From Cytophagaceae bacterium (GTDB lineage: Bacteria > Bacteroidota > Bacteroidia > Cytophagales > Cytophagaceae): DNA of 64,000 bases. A program made the position numbers and the translations under genes. This document shows positions 17,530 through 25,291 of this stretch, piece by piece (the stretch's first letter is position 1; each line of letters begins with the position of its first letter). Below the pieces are notes generated by a model. The model was not told where the DNA came from. It saw only the letters and a program-made list of their open reading frames with translations, and searched no databases. The DNA lies in contig JALONH010000011.1 of assembly GCA_025455005.1 (NCBI GenBank), positions 26,552 to 90,551 on the forward strand, in the 5' to 3' direction.

Positions 17530-18060
17530 TTAAACCATTTTATTGGATAATCGTTGAGATAATTCCTCTTTTATATAAGGCAATAAAGCACCTGTCATCT
17601 TCGGTTTTTGACGTAATAAAAGAGTTAAAGCATCCGTCTCCTTACCCGGAGCCAACGAAGAAATGGCATACGCTCGTCGCTCTGCCGATATGTTTCGATA
17701 GGAAGTAAACACTCCTTCTGTTATATATTTTAAATAAAAAAAATATTCCGCATCTATATCATGCCGATGGACTTGCTCATGAGCAATTAAATACAGCCAC
17801 TCTAAAGGAGTTCTTTTCTTTTTAGAATAAAAAACTTTATTTCCTTTTACTGTAGCAGAAAAAGTTCTGTCCAACTTTGTTATGCGACACCACCATCGAT
17901 CGATAGTATTTAATTGTCCTTCTTCAAAGCTTACCCAAACCGTCTCTTTAAGGGATGGTGCACTTAAACCAAAAGCGGTAGTTAAAAATAATTGTAAAGG
18001 CTGTGTGAGTCGCCCGTTTTGATCAAGAAAATATTCCGGAGGACTCGTTGACTGTATCAA
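17530..18060 (-). CDS. Hypothetical protein with HExxH motif, possible zinc metallopeptidase
   Basis: Not recognised as a named family. 176 residues with a helix carrying HEQVH inside EWLYLIAHEQVHRHDIDAEY (about residues 93-97), then an ISAERRAYAIS helix whose Glu could be the third zinc ligand, the arrangement of gluzincin-like peptidases. No signal peptide. The frame begins with TTG at 18060, 9 bases after the rimO stop, and no ATG lies upstream before an in-frame stop; so it is either a TTG start or the true start is further in. Last gene of the ftsY-lipoprotein-rimO leftward run. Peptidase activity is only a suggestion. Confidence 0.6.
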   Translation of the reverse strand: MIQSTSPPEYFLDQNGRLTQPLQLFLTTAFGLSAPSLKETVWVSFEEGQLNTIDRWWCRITKLDRTFSATVKGNKVFYSKKKRTPLEWLYLIAHEQVHRHDIDAEYFFYLKYITEGVFTSYRNISAERRAYAISSLAPGKETDALTLLLRQKPKMTGALLPYIKEELSQRLSNKMV

Positions 18061-18069
18061 GAAATGACT

Positions 18070-19383
18070 TTATTTTATTACAGTTCCAAATAAATCAAAC
18101 TCTGTTGCATCGTGAATATGTACGTTGGCAAAGTCTCCAATGCGTACATACGCCTCTTTAGCCTCAACTAATACTTCATTATCCACTTCCGGACTATCAA
18201 ATTCCGTTCTACCAATAAAATAACCGGACTCCTTACGATCAAATAATACTTTAAATGTTTTATCTACTTTCTTCTCATTCAATTGAAGTGAAATCCCTTC
18301 TTGAATGTCCATAATTGTAGCTTGACGTTCTTCTTTTAATGCCTGAGGGACATCATCGACCATAGAAAAGGAATGCGTTTGATCTTCGTGAGAATAAGTA
18401 AATACACCTAAGCGATCAAAACGTTGCTTTTGTACAAAGTCACACAATTCTTCAAAATCTTTTTCTGTTTCCCCGGGATGTCCAACTATCATTGTAGTTC
18501 TGAAAGCAATATCGGGAACCGCATCTCGGATGGATTGAATAACATCTTCTGTTTTTTCTTTCGTTATACCCCTACGCATTAATTTCAGCATGTTCGAACT
18601 GGCATGTTGTAATGGCATGTCAATATAATTACAAACATTACTTCGTTCTTTTATTACATCGAGAACATCCATTGGAAAACCACTGGGATAGGCATATTGT
18701 AATCGTATCCAATCGATTCCTTCTACATCGGACAAGCGACGCATCAAATCAGCAAGGTTGCGTTTACCATATAAATCTAATCCATAATAGGTAAGATCTT
18801 GCGCGATTAAAATCAATTCTTTAGTACCTCTTGCAGCTAAAGAGGCTGCTTCTTTTACTAATTCATCATATGGACGTGAAACATGTTTTCCACGCATAAC
18901 TGGAATAGCGCAAAACGAACAAGGGCGGTCACATCCTTCCGAAATTTTTAAATACGCAAAGTGAGAAGGGGTAGTTAATAAGCGTTCGCCTACTAACTCA
19001 TGTTTATAATTAGCTTTAAATTTTTTTAAAATAGCAGGTAATTCATTTGTGCCAAAGAAAGCATCTACTTGCGGAATTTCCCGTTCTAAGTCTTCTCTAT
19101 AGCGTTGAACCAAACAACCGGATACATATACTTTATCGATGACACCTTGTTCCTTCGCATCTACATATCGTAAAATAGTATCGATTGATTCTTGTTTTGC
19201 ATTGTCTATAAACCCACAGGTATTAATTACCACAACGTTCGCATCATCCGACGAAGACTCATGATCTGCCATGATACCATTTCCCCGCAATTGCGTCAAT
19301 AAATTTTCAGAGTCTACTGTGTTTTTAGAACAACCTAATGTAACGATATTTACTTTAGTAGTGGTATTGCCTTTTGCTTTCAC
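18070..19383 (-). CDS. rimO: Ribosomal protein S12 methylthiotransferase
   Basis: Radical SAM enzyme that adds a methylthio group to the conserved Asp of ribosomal protein S12. 437 residues: UPF0004 domain with Cys18 (TLGCSKNTVDSE), Cys56 and Cys90 binding the auxiliary cluster; radical SAM core with Cys151, Cys155 and Cys158 in GCDRPCSFCAIPVMRG; a C-terminal TRAM domain ending in FDLFGTVIK. The initiation codon is GTG at 19381-19383, and no ATG gives the full N-terminus. Three bases separate it from the upstream lipoprotein gene, and the HExxH gene follows after 9 bases. The closest alternative, MiaB, is excluded by the CSKNTVDSE motif. Confidence 0.95.
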   Translation of the reverse strand: MKAKGNTTTKVNIVTLGCSKNTVDSENLLTQLRGNGIMADHESSSDDANVVVINTCGFIDNAKQESIDTILRYVDAKEQGVIDKVYVSGCLVQRYREDLEREIPQVDAFFGTNELPAILKKFKANYKHELVGERLLTTPSHFAYLKISEGCDRPCSFCAIPVMRGKHVSRPYDELVKEAASLAARGTKELILIAQDLTYYGLDLYGKRNLADLMRRLSDVEGIDWIRLQYAYPSGFPMDVLDVIKERSNVCNYIDMPLQHASSNMLKLMRRGITKEKTEDVIQSIRDAVPDIAFRTTMIVGHPGETEKDFEELCDFVQKQRFDRLGVFTYSHEDQTHSFSMVDDVPQALKEERQATIMDIQEGISLQLNEKKVDKTFKVLFDRKESGYFIGRTEFDSPEVDNEVLVEAKEAYVRIGDFANVHIHDATEFDLFGTVIK

Positions 19384-19386
19384 TTT

Positions 19387-19893
19387 TTAGTCCTCATATT
19401 TTGCGAGATAGTCAATGGTAAATTCCATCTCTGTTAATGAATCTTTTGTAATTATGATTGGGGAAAACCACCCGTCGTCATTTAATGGAGAATAGTATTG
19501 CTCGTTCTCTTTTACGAATACGGAATACATACCCGGTTTAAGGGGCAATTGAAAATATCCGTCTTTGTCTGACTTGATAGAATCAATTAGTTTAGTATGA
19601 ATTAATTTTATAAAAGATCCGGTACTAATTTCCGCTTCTTGAAAAGACGTAGCTTCAAATATATAGAGCTCTCGTTGAACGGCCATCACTCTTCCATTTC
19701 CTACTAATTTCCCTTGCTGATCAAACTGACCTTGTCGGAAAACTATATGTCCGGCTACTCCTTGTTTCGGTTTTGGTTGATCTTCCTCCAACGAGGCCTG
19801 CGTGTGCAGTACGGATTCTGCGCAGGATAATAATAAAAATACTACAATAAAGGAAAGGTAGTTAATTCTGAAATAAAGAGTCCACGAATTCAT
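19387..19893 (-). CDS. Lipoprotein with carboxypeptidase-regulatory-like domain
   Basis: Exported protein of about 168 residues. From the ATG at 19893 it begins MNSWTLYFRINYLSFIVVF and reaches lipobox LLLSC, so it is probably an outer-membrane or periplasmic lipoprotein. The rest is a single beta-sandwich-like domain with VAGHIVFRQGQF near the start and DSIKSDKDGYFQLPLKPGMYSV, the pattern of carboxypeptidase-regulatory or SpaA-like folds. No enzyme motif. It overlaps the 3' end of ftsY by 32 bases (56 if the upstream ATG at 19917 is used) and sits 3 bases before rimO, so it is embedded in an otherwise housekeeping operon. Function unknown. Confidence 0.72.
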   Translation of the reverse strand: MNSWTLYFRINYLSFIVVFLLLSCAESVLHTQASLEEDQPKPKQGVAGHIVFRQGQFDQQGKLVGNGRVMAVQRELYIFEATSFQEAEISTGSFIKLIHTKLIDSIKSDKDGYFQLPLKPGMYSVFVKENEQYYSPLNDDGWFSPIIITKDSLTEMEFTIDYLAKYED

Positions 19894-20815
19894 GTTTGTT
19901 GAAAACTTGTAAATCATCTATTTTTTCGCCTACCCCAATATATTTTACCGGTATTTTAAATTGATCAGAAATACCAATCACCACGCCTCCTTTTGCAGTT
20001 CCATCTAATTTGGTAATCGCTAAAGAAGTTACTTCTGTAGCTTTGGTAAATTCTCTGGCTTGTGTTACGGCGTTTTGTCCGGTACTTCCATCCAATACCA
20101 ACATGACATCATGTGGAGCTTCCGGAATAAACTTCTGTATCACACGTTTAATCTTGGATAACTCATTCATCAAATTTACTTTGGTATGTAAGCGACCGGC
20201 TGTATCAATAATTACAACGTCAGCTTGCATATCAACGGCTTGTTTAACCGCATCAAAGGCTACAGCCGAAGGATCGGTGTTCATGCCATGCGCGATGACC
20301 GGCACACCGACACGATCTCCCCATAATTTAAGTTGATCTACAGCTGCCGCTCTAAACGTATCCCCGGCTCCTAATACAACTTTTTTACCGTGCTTATGAA
20401 ATTGAGCTGCCAGCTTTCCAATCGTTGTAGTCTTTCCAACACCATTTACCCCCACTACCATGATAACATAAGGACCGCTAGTGGATGGCAAGTCAAATGA
20501 CTTTAATTCCTCTGTGGTTTCCCCCAGCAACAAGGCAGCAATTTCTTCTTTTAAAAGTCGATTTAATTCATCGGTCGTCACATATTTGTCTTTTGCGACA
20601 CGGTCTTGTATGCGTTCTATAATCTTCAGCGTAGTCTCAATACCCACATCCGATGTGACCAATACTTCTTCCAGATTATCCAACACTTCGTCATCTACTG
20701 TAGATTTACCTACAATAGCCTTGCTTAGTTTAGATAAAAAACTATCTTTCGTTTTTTCTAAACCTTTGTTTAATGACTCTTTTTTATCTTTGGAAAAGAA
20801 ATCAAATAATCCCAT
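19862..20815 (-). CDS. ftsY: Signal recognition particle receptor FtsY
   Basis: SRP receptor GTPase that docks ribosome-nascent-chain complexes at the inner membrane. 317 residues: a short N-terminal region (MGLFDFFSKDKKESLNKGL) without a long acidic A domain, the helical N domain, and the G domain with GVNGVGKTTTIGKLA, DTFRAAAVDQLK, DTAGRLHTKVNLM and TKLDGTAKGG. The gene follows the terminator that ends the L28-L33-DUF4295 unit, so it has its own promoter in the short region near 20816-20870. The order with rimO downstream and ribosomal genes upstream is a conserved Bacteroidota arrangement. Confidence 0.96.
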   Translation of the reverse strand: MGLFDFFSKDKKESLNKGLEKTKDSFLSKLSKAIVGKSTVDDEVLDNLEEVLVTSDVGIETTLKIIERIQDRVAKDKYVTTDELNRLLKEEIAALLLGETTEELKSFDLPSTSGPYVIMVVGVNGVGKTTTIGKLAAQFHKHGKKVVLGAGDTFRAAAVDQLKLWGDRVGVPVIAHGMNTDPSAVAFDAVKQAVDMQADVVIIDTAGRLHTKVNLMNELSKIKRVIQKFIPEAPHDVMLVLDGSTGQNAVTQAREFTKATEVTSLAITKLDGTAKGGVVIGISDQFKIPVKYIGVGEKIDDLQVFNKHEFVDSLFQN

Positions 20816-20870
20816 AGATGTAAAGTTGGATAAGTAGTTAAATGTACAACCGATTGGTTAATAAAACAAA

Positions 20871-20897
20871 AAAGTCCCTAGAGGGACTTTTTTTATT
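20871..20897 (-). terminator. Rho-independent terminator after the L28-L33-DUF4295 genes
   Basis: Stem AAAGTCCC/GGGACTTT with a 4-base loop, an A run on one side and a T run on the other, so it can work on both strands. It starts 20 bases past the DUF4295 stop and separates the ribosomal unit from ftsY. Confidence 0.85.
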
Positions 20898-20916
20898 CAG
20901 AAATAGGAGAATACAC

Positions 20917-21072
20917 TTATTTCTTCAATGCTTCTTGAACCTCTGTTACCGGTACCATTTCTTCTTTGAAAGTGTAGGCTCCGGTTTTAGGAGATTTTAC
21001 TGCTTTAATAATTTTAGCGAAACCTTTGGTAGGGTCAGTACTCTTAAGGGTCGCAACTACCTTCTTTGCCAT
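20917..21072 (-). CDS. DUF4295 small basic protein
   Basis: A 51-residue, Lys-rich protein starting MAKKVVATLKSTDPTKGFAK and ending VTEVQEALKK. I recognise it as the DUF4295 family, which in Bacteroidota follows rpmB and rpmG almost invariably and is probably ribosome-associated. The start is an ATG 5 bases past the L33 stop, and the stop lies just before the terminator hairpin. No cysteine. Its function is not established; co-expression with two ribosomal proteins is the only clue. Confidence 0.9.
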   Translation of the reverse strand: MAKKVVATLKSTDPTKGFAKIIKAVKSPKTGAYTFKEEMVPVTEVQEALKK

Positions 21073-21077
21073 ATCGC

Positions 21078-21260
21078 TTACTTAATTTCTTTGTGAACAG
21101 TATATTTCTTTAGAAACGGATTGTATTTTTTTAATTCAATACGCTCCGGTGTGTTTTTACGGTTTTTTGTAGTCACGTGACGGCTCATGCCGGGTTGACC
21201 ACTGTTCTTGTGCTCTGTGCACTCTAAAATCACTTGGATTCTATTACCTTTTTTAGCCAT
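21078..21260 (-). CDS. rpmG: 50S ribosomal protein L33
   Basis: A 60-residue large-subunit protein beginning [17 protein letters not shown] and ending [13 protein letters not shown], the standard L33 ends. The zinc-ribbon cysteines of the C+ form are missing: one Cys remains in LECTEH, and the region before the C-terminus ([12 protein letters not shown]) has none. It is the zinc-independent type. It lies 5 bases after rpmB and 5 bases before the DUF4295 gene, so the three are one transcript. Confidence 0.95.
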   Translation of the reverse strand: MAKKGNRIQVILECTEHKNSGQPGMSRHVTTKNRKNTPERIELKKYNPFLKKYTVHKEIK

Positions 21261-21265
21261 GACTA

Positions 21266-21508
21266 TTAATATTTTTTAAGATAACCGTCTGCTTGTGCTT
21301 CTTTGATAACTGCATAAAGACCTTTCTTATTGATGGTCTTTATCGCTTTAGTAGATAACTTTAATGTTACCCATCTGTTCTCTTCCGGTAAGAAGAAACG
21401 TTTCTTCTGGATGTTCGGTGCGAAGGTTCTCTTCGTCTTATTGTTGGCGTGTGAAACATTGTTCCCTACGCGTGTTTTTTTTCCAGTAATTTGACAAACT
21501 CGTGCCAT
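21266..21508 (-). CDS. rpmB: 50S ribosomal protein L28
   Basis: An 80-residue large-subunit protein: [20 protein letters not shown], then [16 protein letters not shown] and [18 protein letters not shown]. The frame is open to 21550, but the ATG at 21508 gives the universal MARVCQ start. First gene of the rpmB-rpmG-DUF4295 unit. Single Cys5; no zinc-binding CxxC pairs. Confidence 0.96.
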   Translation of the reverse strand: MARVCQITGKKTRVGNNVSHANNKTKRTFAPNIQKKRFFLPEENRWVTLKLSTKAIKTINKKGLYAVIKEAQADGYLKKY

Positions 21509-21664
21509 GACAACTCTTTCTAGTGTAAATAATTGGGTTGCAAATATCATTAAAATTTAAGAAAATACCAACCCTGCTGCTTAAAATAACCTAAAATTGT
21601 TAATAAAATCCGTTAAAACAATTATAAAAACTTGTATTTCTGACACTTATAACTAACGCTAAAT

Positions 21665-21838
21665 TCACGGCGTTCTTCTTTTTCTTACTTTTGAAGGATA
21701 AGGACAATGTAAACAGCCTTTGGTACAACAATACCCCCGTTGTCGGAGATAACTAGCCGTAAAAACCATTTGACCGGTTTCATTGATATAATAATCGCGT
21801 TGAATCAACATACCATGTACAGATTTCTTTGGTGGCAT
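21665..21838 (-). CDS. DUF5522 small Cys-rich protein
   Basis: A 57-residue protein inside what would otherwise be a 450-base gap between rpmB and rocD. It reads MPPKKSVHGMLIQRDYYINE, then GQMVFTASYLRQRGYCC, then GCLHCPYP. The pattern DYYIN-G-MVFTA-YL-RGYCC-GC-HCPY is the DUF5522 signature, with two Cys pairs (CC and CxxC-like GCLHC) that could bind a metal. The tail is basic (KVRKRRTP). Start ATG at 21838, stop TGA at 21665. The function is unknown; in this phylum it is a conserved orphan. The flanking bases 21509-21664 and 21839-21863 show nothing else. Confidence 0.8.
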   Translation of the reverse strand: MPPKKSVHGMLIQRDYYINETGQMVFTASYLRQRGYCCTKGCLHCPYPSKVRKRRTP

Positions 21839-21863
21839 TTTTAAGTACTTGATAATAATATTG

Positions 21864-21871
21864 TATTTTTG
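21864..21871 (+). promoter_or_regulatory. Possible -7 element for rocD
   Basis: TATTTTTG matches TAnnTTTG. No convincing -33 element was seen at the right distance. It would give a 5' leader of about 85 bases before the rocD ATG, and it lies divergently next to the DUF5522 gene. Confidence 0.35.
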
Positions 21872-21962
21872 TTTGTTCTATACATGCATTAACCATCCCT
21901 GACTGGTTAAGTTTAATGTTATGGGATATATCCATATTAGCACTGTTTAAACAATATACTAT

Positions 21963-23198
21963 ATGTCTACTTCAATCTCCTCTCTTTCCCATCAGGCAAT
22001 GGCCTTGGAAGACCAATACGGCGCGCATAATTACCATCCGCTACCGGTAGTATTGGCAAAAGGCGAAGGAGTACATCTATGGGATGTGGAAGGAAAACAC
22101 TATTATGATTTCTTATCCGCCTACAGTGCCGTTAATCAAGGGCATTGCCACCCAAGAATTATTCAAGCACTCACGGAACAAGCTAAAACACTTACGTTAA
22201 CCTCTCGAGCCTTCTATAATAATCGTTTAGGTGAAGCGGAACGGTACCTATGTGAATTATTTGGATACGATAAAGCACTCCTCATGAATTCCGGCGCAGA
22301 GGCCAATGAAACCGCCATAAAACTAGTGCGCAAGTGGGGGTATCAAGTAAAAGGCATTCCAAATAATGAAGCTATCATAGTGGCGGTAGAACGTAACTTC
22401 CATGGTCGTACCACCGGTATTATATCTGCCTCTACAGATCCAGATTCCAGAAATAATTTTGGTCCATTTATGCCGGGTTATCAAATCATACCTTATAATG
22501 ATATTCCGGCTTTGGAGAAAGCACTCAGCCATCCTAATGTTTGTGGTTTTTGGGTTGAACCTATTCAGGGAGAAGCCGGCGTTTATGTTCCGGACGACGG
22601 TTATCTTAAAGCTGCTCAAGAATTATGTACGACGTATAACGTCATTTTGATGATGGATGAAATCCAAACGGGTGTAGGGCGAACCGGTAAACTTCTCGCT
22701 TCGCAACATGAAGGTGTTCACCCCGATTTATTGATATTAGGTAAAGCACTTTCCGGGGGGACATACCCTGTCTCCTGTGTGTTAACTTCGGATGAAGTGA
22801 TGTTAACCATACAACCCGGAGAACATGGCTCTACCTTCGGAGGCAATCCATTAGCTTGTGCTGTGTTAATGGAATCATTACAAGTCATTTTGGATGAAGA
22901 CTTAATTCAAAATGCAAATCAAATGGGCGAATTATTCCGTGAACGGATGCGTGCGTTGCAATCTAAAACGCCCTTGATTACAACCGTTCGTGGTAAAGGG
23001 CTGTTGAACGCTATCATTATTCAACCCACTGCCGATGGAAAGACCGCATGGGATGTATGTATGCAACTAATGGAAAACGGTTTATTGGCCAAACCTACAC
23101 ATGGAGATATTATTCGATTTGCACCTCCTTTAATCATAACAGAGGAACAAATGAATGAGTGTTGTTCCATCATTGAAAAAACTATTCTTGCTTTCTAA
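21963..23198 (+). CDS. rocD: Ornithine aminotransferase
   Basis: PLP enzyme that converts ornithine and 2-oxoglutarate to glutamate semialdehyde and glutamate. 411 residues, class III aminotransferase: [20 protein letters not shown] near 40-60, [20 protein letters not shown] (PLP-phosphate loop), [16 protein letters not shown] with the PLP-ring Asp, and the Schiff-base Lys in [13 protein letters not shown]. The [11 protein letters not shown] segment separates it from acetylornithine aminotransferases. Monocistronic: a terminator follows directly. Its product is the substrate of the P5C dehydrogenase encoded at the window start. Confidence 0.95.
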   Translation: MSTSISSLSHQAMALEDQYGAHNYHPLPVVLAKGEGVHLWDVEGKHYYDFLSAYSAVNQGHCHPRIIQALTEQAKTLTLTSRAFYNNRLGEAERYLCELFGYDKALLMNSGAEANETAIKLVRKWGYQVKGIPNNEAIIVAVERNFHGRTTGIISASTDPDSRNNFGPFMPGYQIIPYNDIPALEKALSHPNVCGFWVEPIQGEAGVYVPDDGYLKAAQELCTTYNVILMMDEIQTGVGRTGKLLASQHEGVHPDLLILGKALSGGTYPVSCVLTSDEVMLTIQPGEHGSTFGGNPLACAVLMESLQVILDEDLIQNANQMGELFRERMRALQSKTPLITTVRGKGLLNAIIIQPTADGKTAWDVCMQLMENGLLAKPTHGDIIRFAPPLIITEEQMNECCSIIEKTILAF

Positions 23199-23215
23199 TT
23201 AATAATCTAATTCTG

Positions 23216-23245
23216 AAGGAGTCGTTACCGACTCCTTTACTTTTG
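23216..23245 (+). terminator. Terminator of rocD
   Basis: Perfect 9-base stem AAGGAGTCG/CGACTCCTT with loop TTAC, followed by TACTTTTG. The T tract is short and doubles as the -7 element of hemB. Confidence 0.7.
23238..23245 (+). promoter_or_regulatory. Possible -7 element of hemB, overlapping the rocD terminator tail
   Basis: TACTTTTG fits TAnnTTTG exactly. A start about 7 bases downstream would fall at about 23252, giving a nearly leaderless hemB mRNA. No clear -33 TTG is present because the terminator stem occupies that position. Confidence 0.4.
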
Positions 23246-23254
23246 TATATACTT

Positions 23255-24223
23255 ATGAGACGTCCCAGAAGAAATAGAAAATCCCCAACCATTCGATCCA
23301 TGGTCCGCGAACATGAAGTATCCGTTACGGACTTAATGTTTCCTTTATTTTTAACGGAGGGGAAACAGATTCAACACGAAATCGCTTCTATGCCCGGTAT
23401 CTTTAGACATTCTCCGGATGAAATAAAAAAAGAAATCGATGCTTGTTTAGCACTTGGGTTATCTTCTTTTGTTCTTTTTCCACATATAGCGGATTCGCTA
23501 AAAGACCCGTACGCCACAATTAGTTATAACCAGAATATTTATTTAAATACCATTCAACAACTTAAATCTGACTATGGCGACTCCATCTGTTTAATGACCG
23601 ATGTGGCGATGGACCCCTACTCTACAGATGGGCATGATGGTTTAGTAGTCGAGGGTAAAATTGTAAACGACGAGACACTTCCCATATTAGGGAAAATGGC
23701 ATTAGCACAAGCTCAAGCCGGAGCCGATATCCTTGGGCCATCCGACATGATGGATGGACGAGTAGGTTTTATACGTGACCTATTAGATCAAGAAGGGTAT
23801 ATCGATACCTCCATCATGTCCTATACTGCCAAATATGCCAGTTCGTTTTACGGACCTTTTAGAGATGCACTTGATTCAGCACCCAAAGCCGGAGATAAAA
23901 AAACCTACCAAATGGATCCAGGAAATGTTACCGAGGCTTTAGTAGAGGCGGAATTAGATGTACAAGAAGGAGCAGACTTTTTAATGGTTAAGCCGGCTCT
24001 ATCGTATTTAGATGTTATCAAAACATTATACGATCAATTTGATATTCCAATTGCTGCCTATAATGTCAGCGGTGAATATGCGATGGTGAAAGCTGCTGCA
24101 GCCAAAGGTTGGCTTCACAATGATAGTGTTAGAAATGAAATGTTACTCAGTATGAAGCGGGCCGGTGCTAAAATTATTATCACTTATTTTGCTAAAGAAT
24201 ATGCGTTCTCTTTAAAGAGATAA
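23255..24223 (+). CDS. hemB: Delta-aminolevulinic acid dehydratase (porphobilinogen synthase)
   Basis: Condenses two 5-aminolevulinate molecules to porphobilinogen in haem synthesis. About 322 residues from the ATG at 23255 (MRRPRRNRKSP); an in-frame TTG at 23243 is inside the predicted promoter and is rejected. Schiff-base lysines lie in SYTAKYASSFYGPFRDA and FLMVKPALSYLD. The metal-site stretch reads DVAMDPYSTDGHDG: the three Cys of zinc enzymes are replaced by Asp/Ala, so this is the zinc-independent (Mg/K-type) form. Placed between rocD and a cytochrome c gene; the haem made here would serve that cytochrome. Confidence 0.95.
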   Translation: MRRPRRNRKSPTIRSMVREHEVSVTDLMFPLFLTEGKQIQHEIASMPGIFRHSPDEIKKEIDACLALGLSSFVLFPHIADSLKDPYATISYNQNIYLNTIQQLKSDYGDSICLMTDVAMDPYSTDGHDGLVVEGKIVNDETLPILGKMALAQAQAGADILGPSDMMDGRVGFIRDLLDQEGYIDTSIMSYTAKYASSFYGPFRDALDSAPKAGDKKTYQMDPGNVTEALVEAELDVQEGADFLMVKPALSYLDVIKTLYDQFDIPIAAYNVSGEYAMVKAAAAKGWLHNDSVRNEMLLSMKRAGAKIIITYFAKEYAFSLKR

Positions 24224-24261
24224 TCCATAAACCTTTTTGTTTTACTTTAATCCTTTTTAAT

Positions 24262-25230
24262 ATGAAAAAAATCTTTTTAGCTGCTTTGGTACTTATCGTT
24301 TTCGTAGTAATCGGCTTGATCACCTACCTACACGTTGCCTTACCCAATGTGGGAGAGGCTCCGGTGTTAAACATTGAACGAACAGCGGATCGAATCGAAC
24401 GAGGGAAATACTTGGCTAATGCCGTAACTGTATGTATGGATTGTCATTCTAAAAGAGACTGGTCCTTATACGCTGGCCCTATGGTAAAAGGGACGGAAGG
24501 AATAGGCGGAGAACTGTTTTCAAGGGACTTTGGTTTCCCGGGTAATTTTTATTCCAAGAATATTACCCCTAGTGCACTAGGTTCATGGACAGATGGAGAA
24601 CTCTATAGAGCCATTACCATGGGTGTAAGTAAATCGAATGAAGCCATTTTCCCTGTAATGCCTTATCATCGATACGGACAAATGGCCGATCAAGATATAC
24701 ACGCCATCATCGCCTATATCCGAACGTTAGAACCCAAAACCAGTACCATACCGGAAAGAGAAATTGATTTCCCTATGAATTTTATATTGCCTACTTTGCC
24801 TCGAAAAAATCAAGCGGCAACTACGATCCCAACAAAAGGTACGGTAGAGCATGGTCAATATTTATTTAATGCAGCGGCCTGTGGTGAATGCCATACGAAA
24901 CAAGAAAAAGGACAACCTATTGCCGGGATGGAGTATGCCGGTGGATTCGAATTTAAAATAGGAAGCAGTGCCATTGTACGCTCTGCTAATATTACACCGG
25001 ATTCGTCGAGCGGAATTGGTAAATGGACAAAAGAACAGTTTATTCAACGGTTTAAAGTCTATGCTGATAGTGCCTACCAAGCACAAAAAGTTGCACCTAA
25101 CACTTTCAATACGGTTATGCCTTGGGCTATGTATGCAGGCATGACAATAGAAGATTTAAGTGATATGTATGATTACATCAGAACACTACCTCCCATTGAT
25201 AATAAAGTAGTTCGATTTTCGAACGAATAA
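24262..25230 (+). CDS. Di-heme cytochrome c, membrane-anchored
   Basis: Exported electron-transfer protein of 322 residues with an N-terminal membrane anchor or uncleaved signal (FLAALVLIVFVVIGLITYLHV). Two class I cytochrome c domains: the first CxxCH is Cys58-Cys61-His62 (CMDCHSK), the second Cys207-Cys210-His211 (CGECHTK). Each domain is followed by a Met-bearing segment suitable for the sixth ligand (FPVMPYHRY and TVMPWAMYAG), and each ends with a DIHAIIAYIRTL or DLSDMYDYIRTLPP helix. It resembles cytochrome subunits of alcohol or sugar dehydrogenases, but no dehydrogenase is adjacent, so the partner is unknown. 38 bases after hemB, perhaps co-transcribed. Confidence 0.87.
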   Translation: MKKIFLAALVLIVFVVIGLITYLHVALPNVGEAPVLNIERTADRIERGKYLANAVTVCMDCHSKRDWSLYAGPMVKGTEGIGGELFSRDFGFPGNFYSKNITPSALGSWTDGELYRAITMGVSKSNEAIFPVMPYHRYGQMADQDIHAIIAYIRTLEPKTSTIPEREIDFPMNFILPTLPRKNQAATTIPTKGTVEHGQYLFNAAACGECHTKQEKGQPIAGMEYAGGFEFKIGSSAIVRSANITPDSSSGIGKWTKEQFIQRFKVYADSAYQAQKVAPNTFNTVMPWAMYAGMTIEDLSDMYDYIRTLPPIDNKVVRFSNE

Positions 25231-25250
25231 AGACTCTTATACTCTATAAA

Positions 25251-25283
25251 AAAAACCACTATTCTAATCAGTGGCTTTTTTTA
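25251..25283. terminator. Bidirectional terminator between the cytochrome c gene and the convergent propeller gene
   Basis: Stem CCACT/AGTGG extended by the flanking A run (25251-25255) and T run (25275-25281), with a 9-base loop. It serves genes converging from both sides. Confidence 0.7.
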
Positions 25284-25291
25284 TAAAATAA

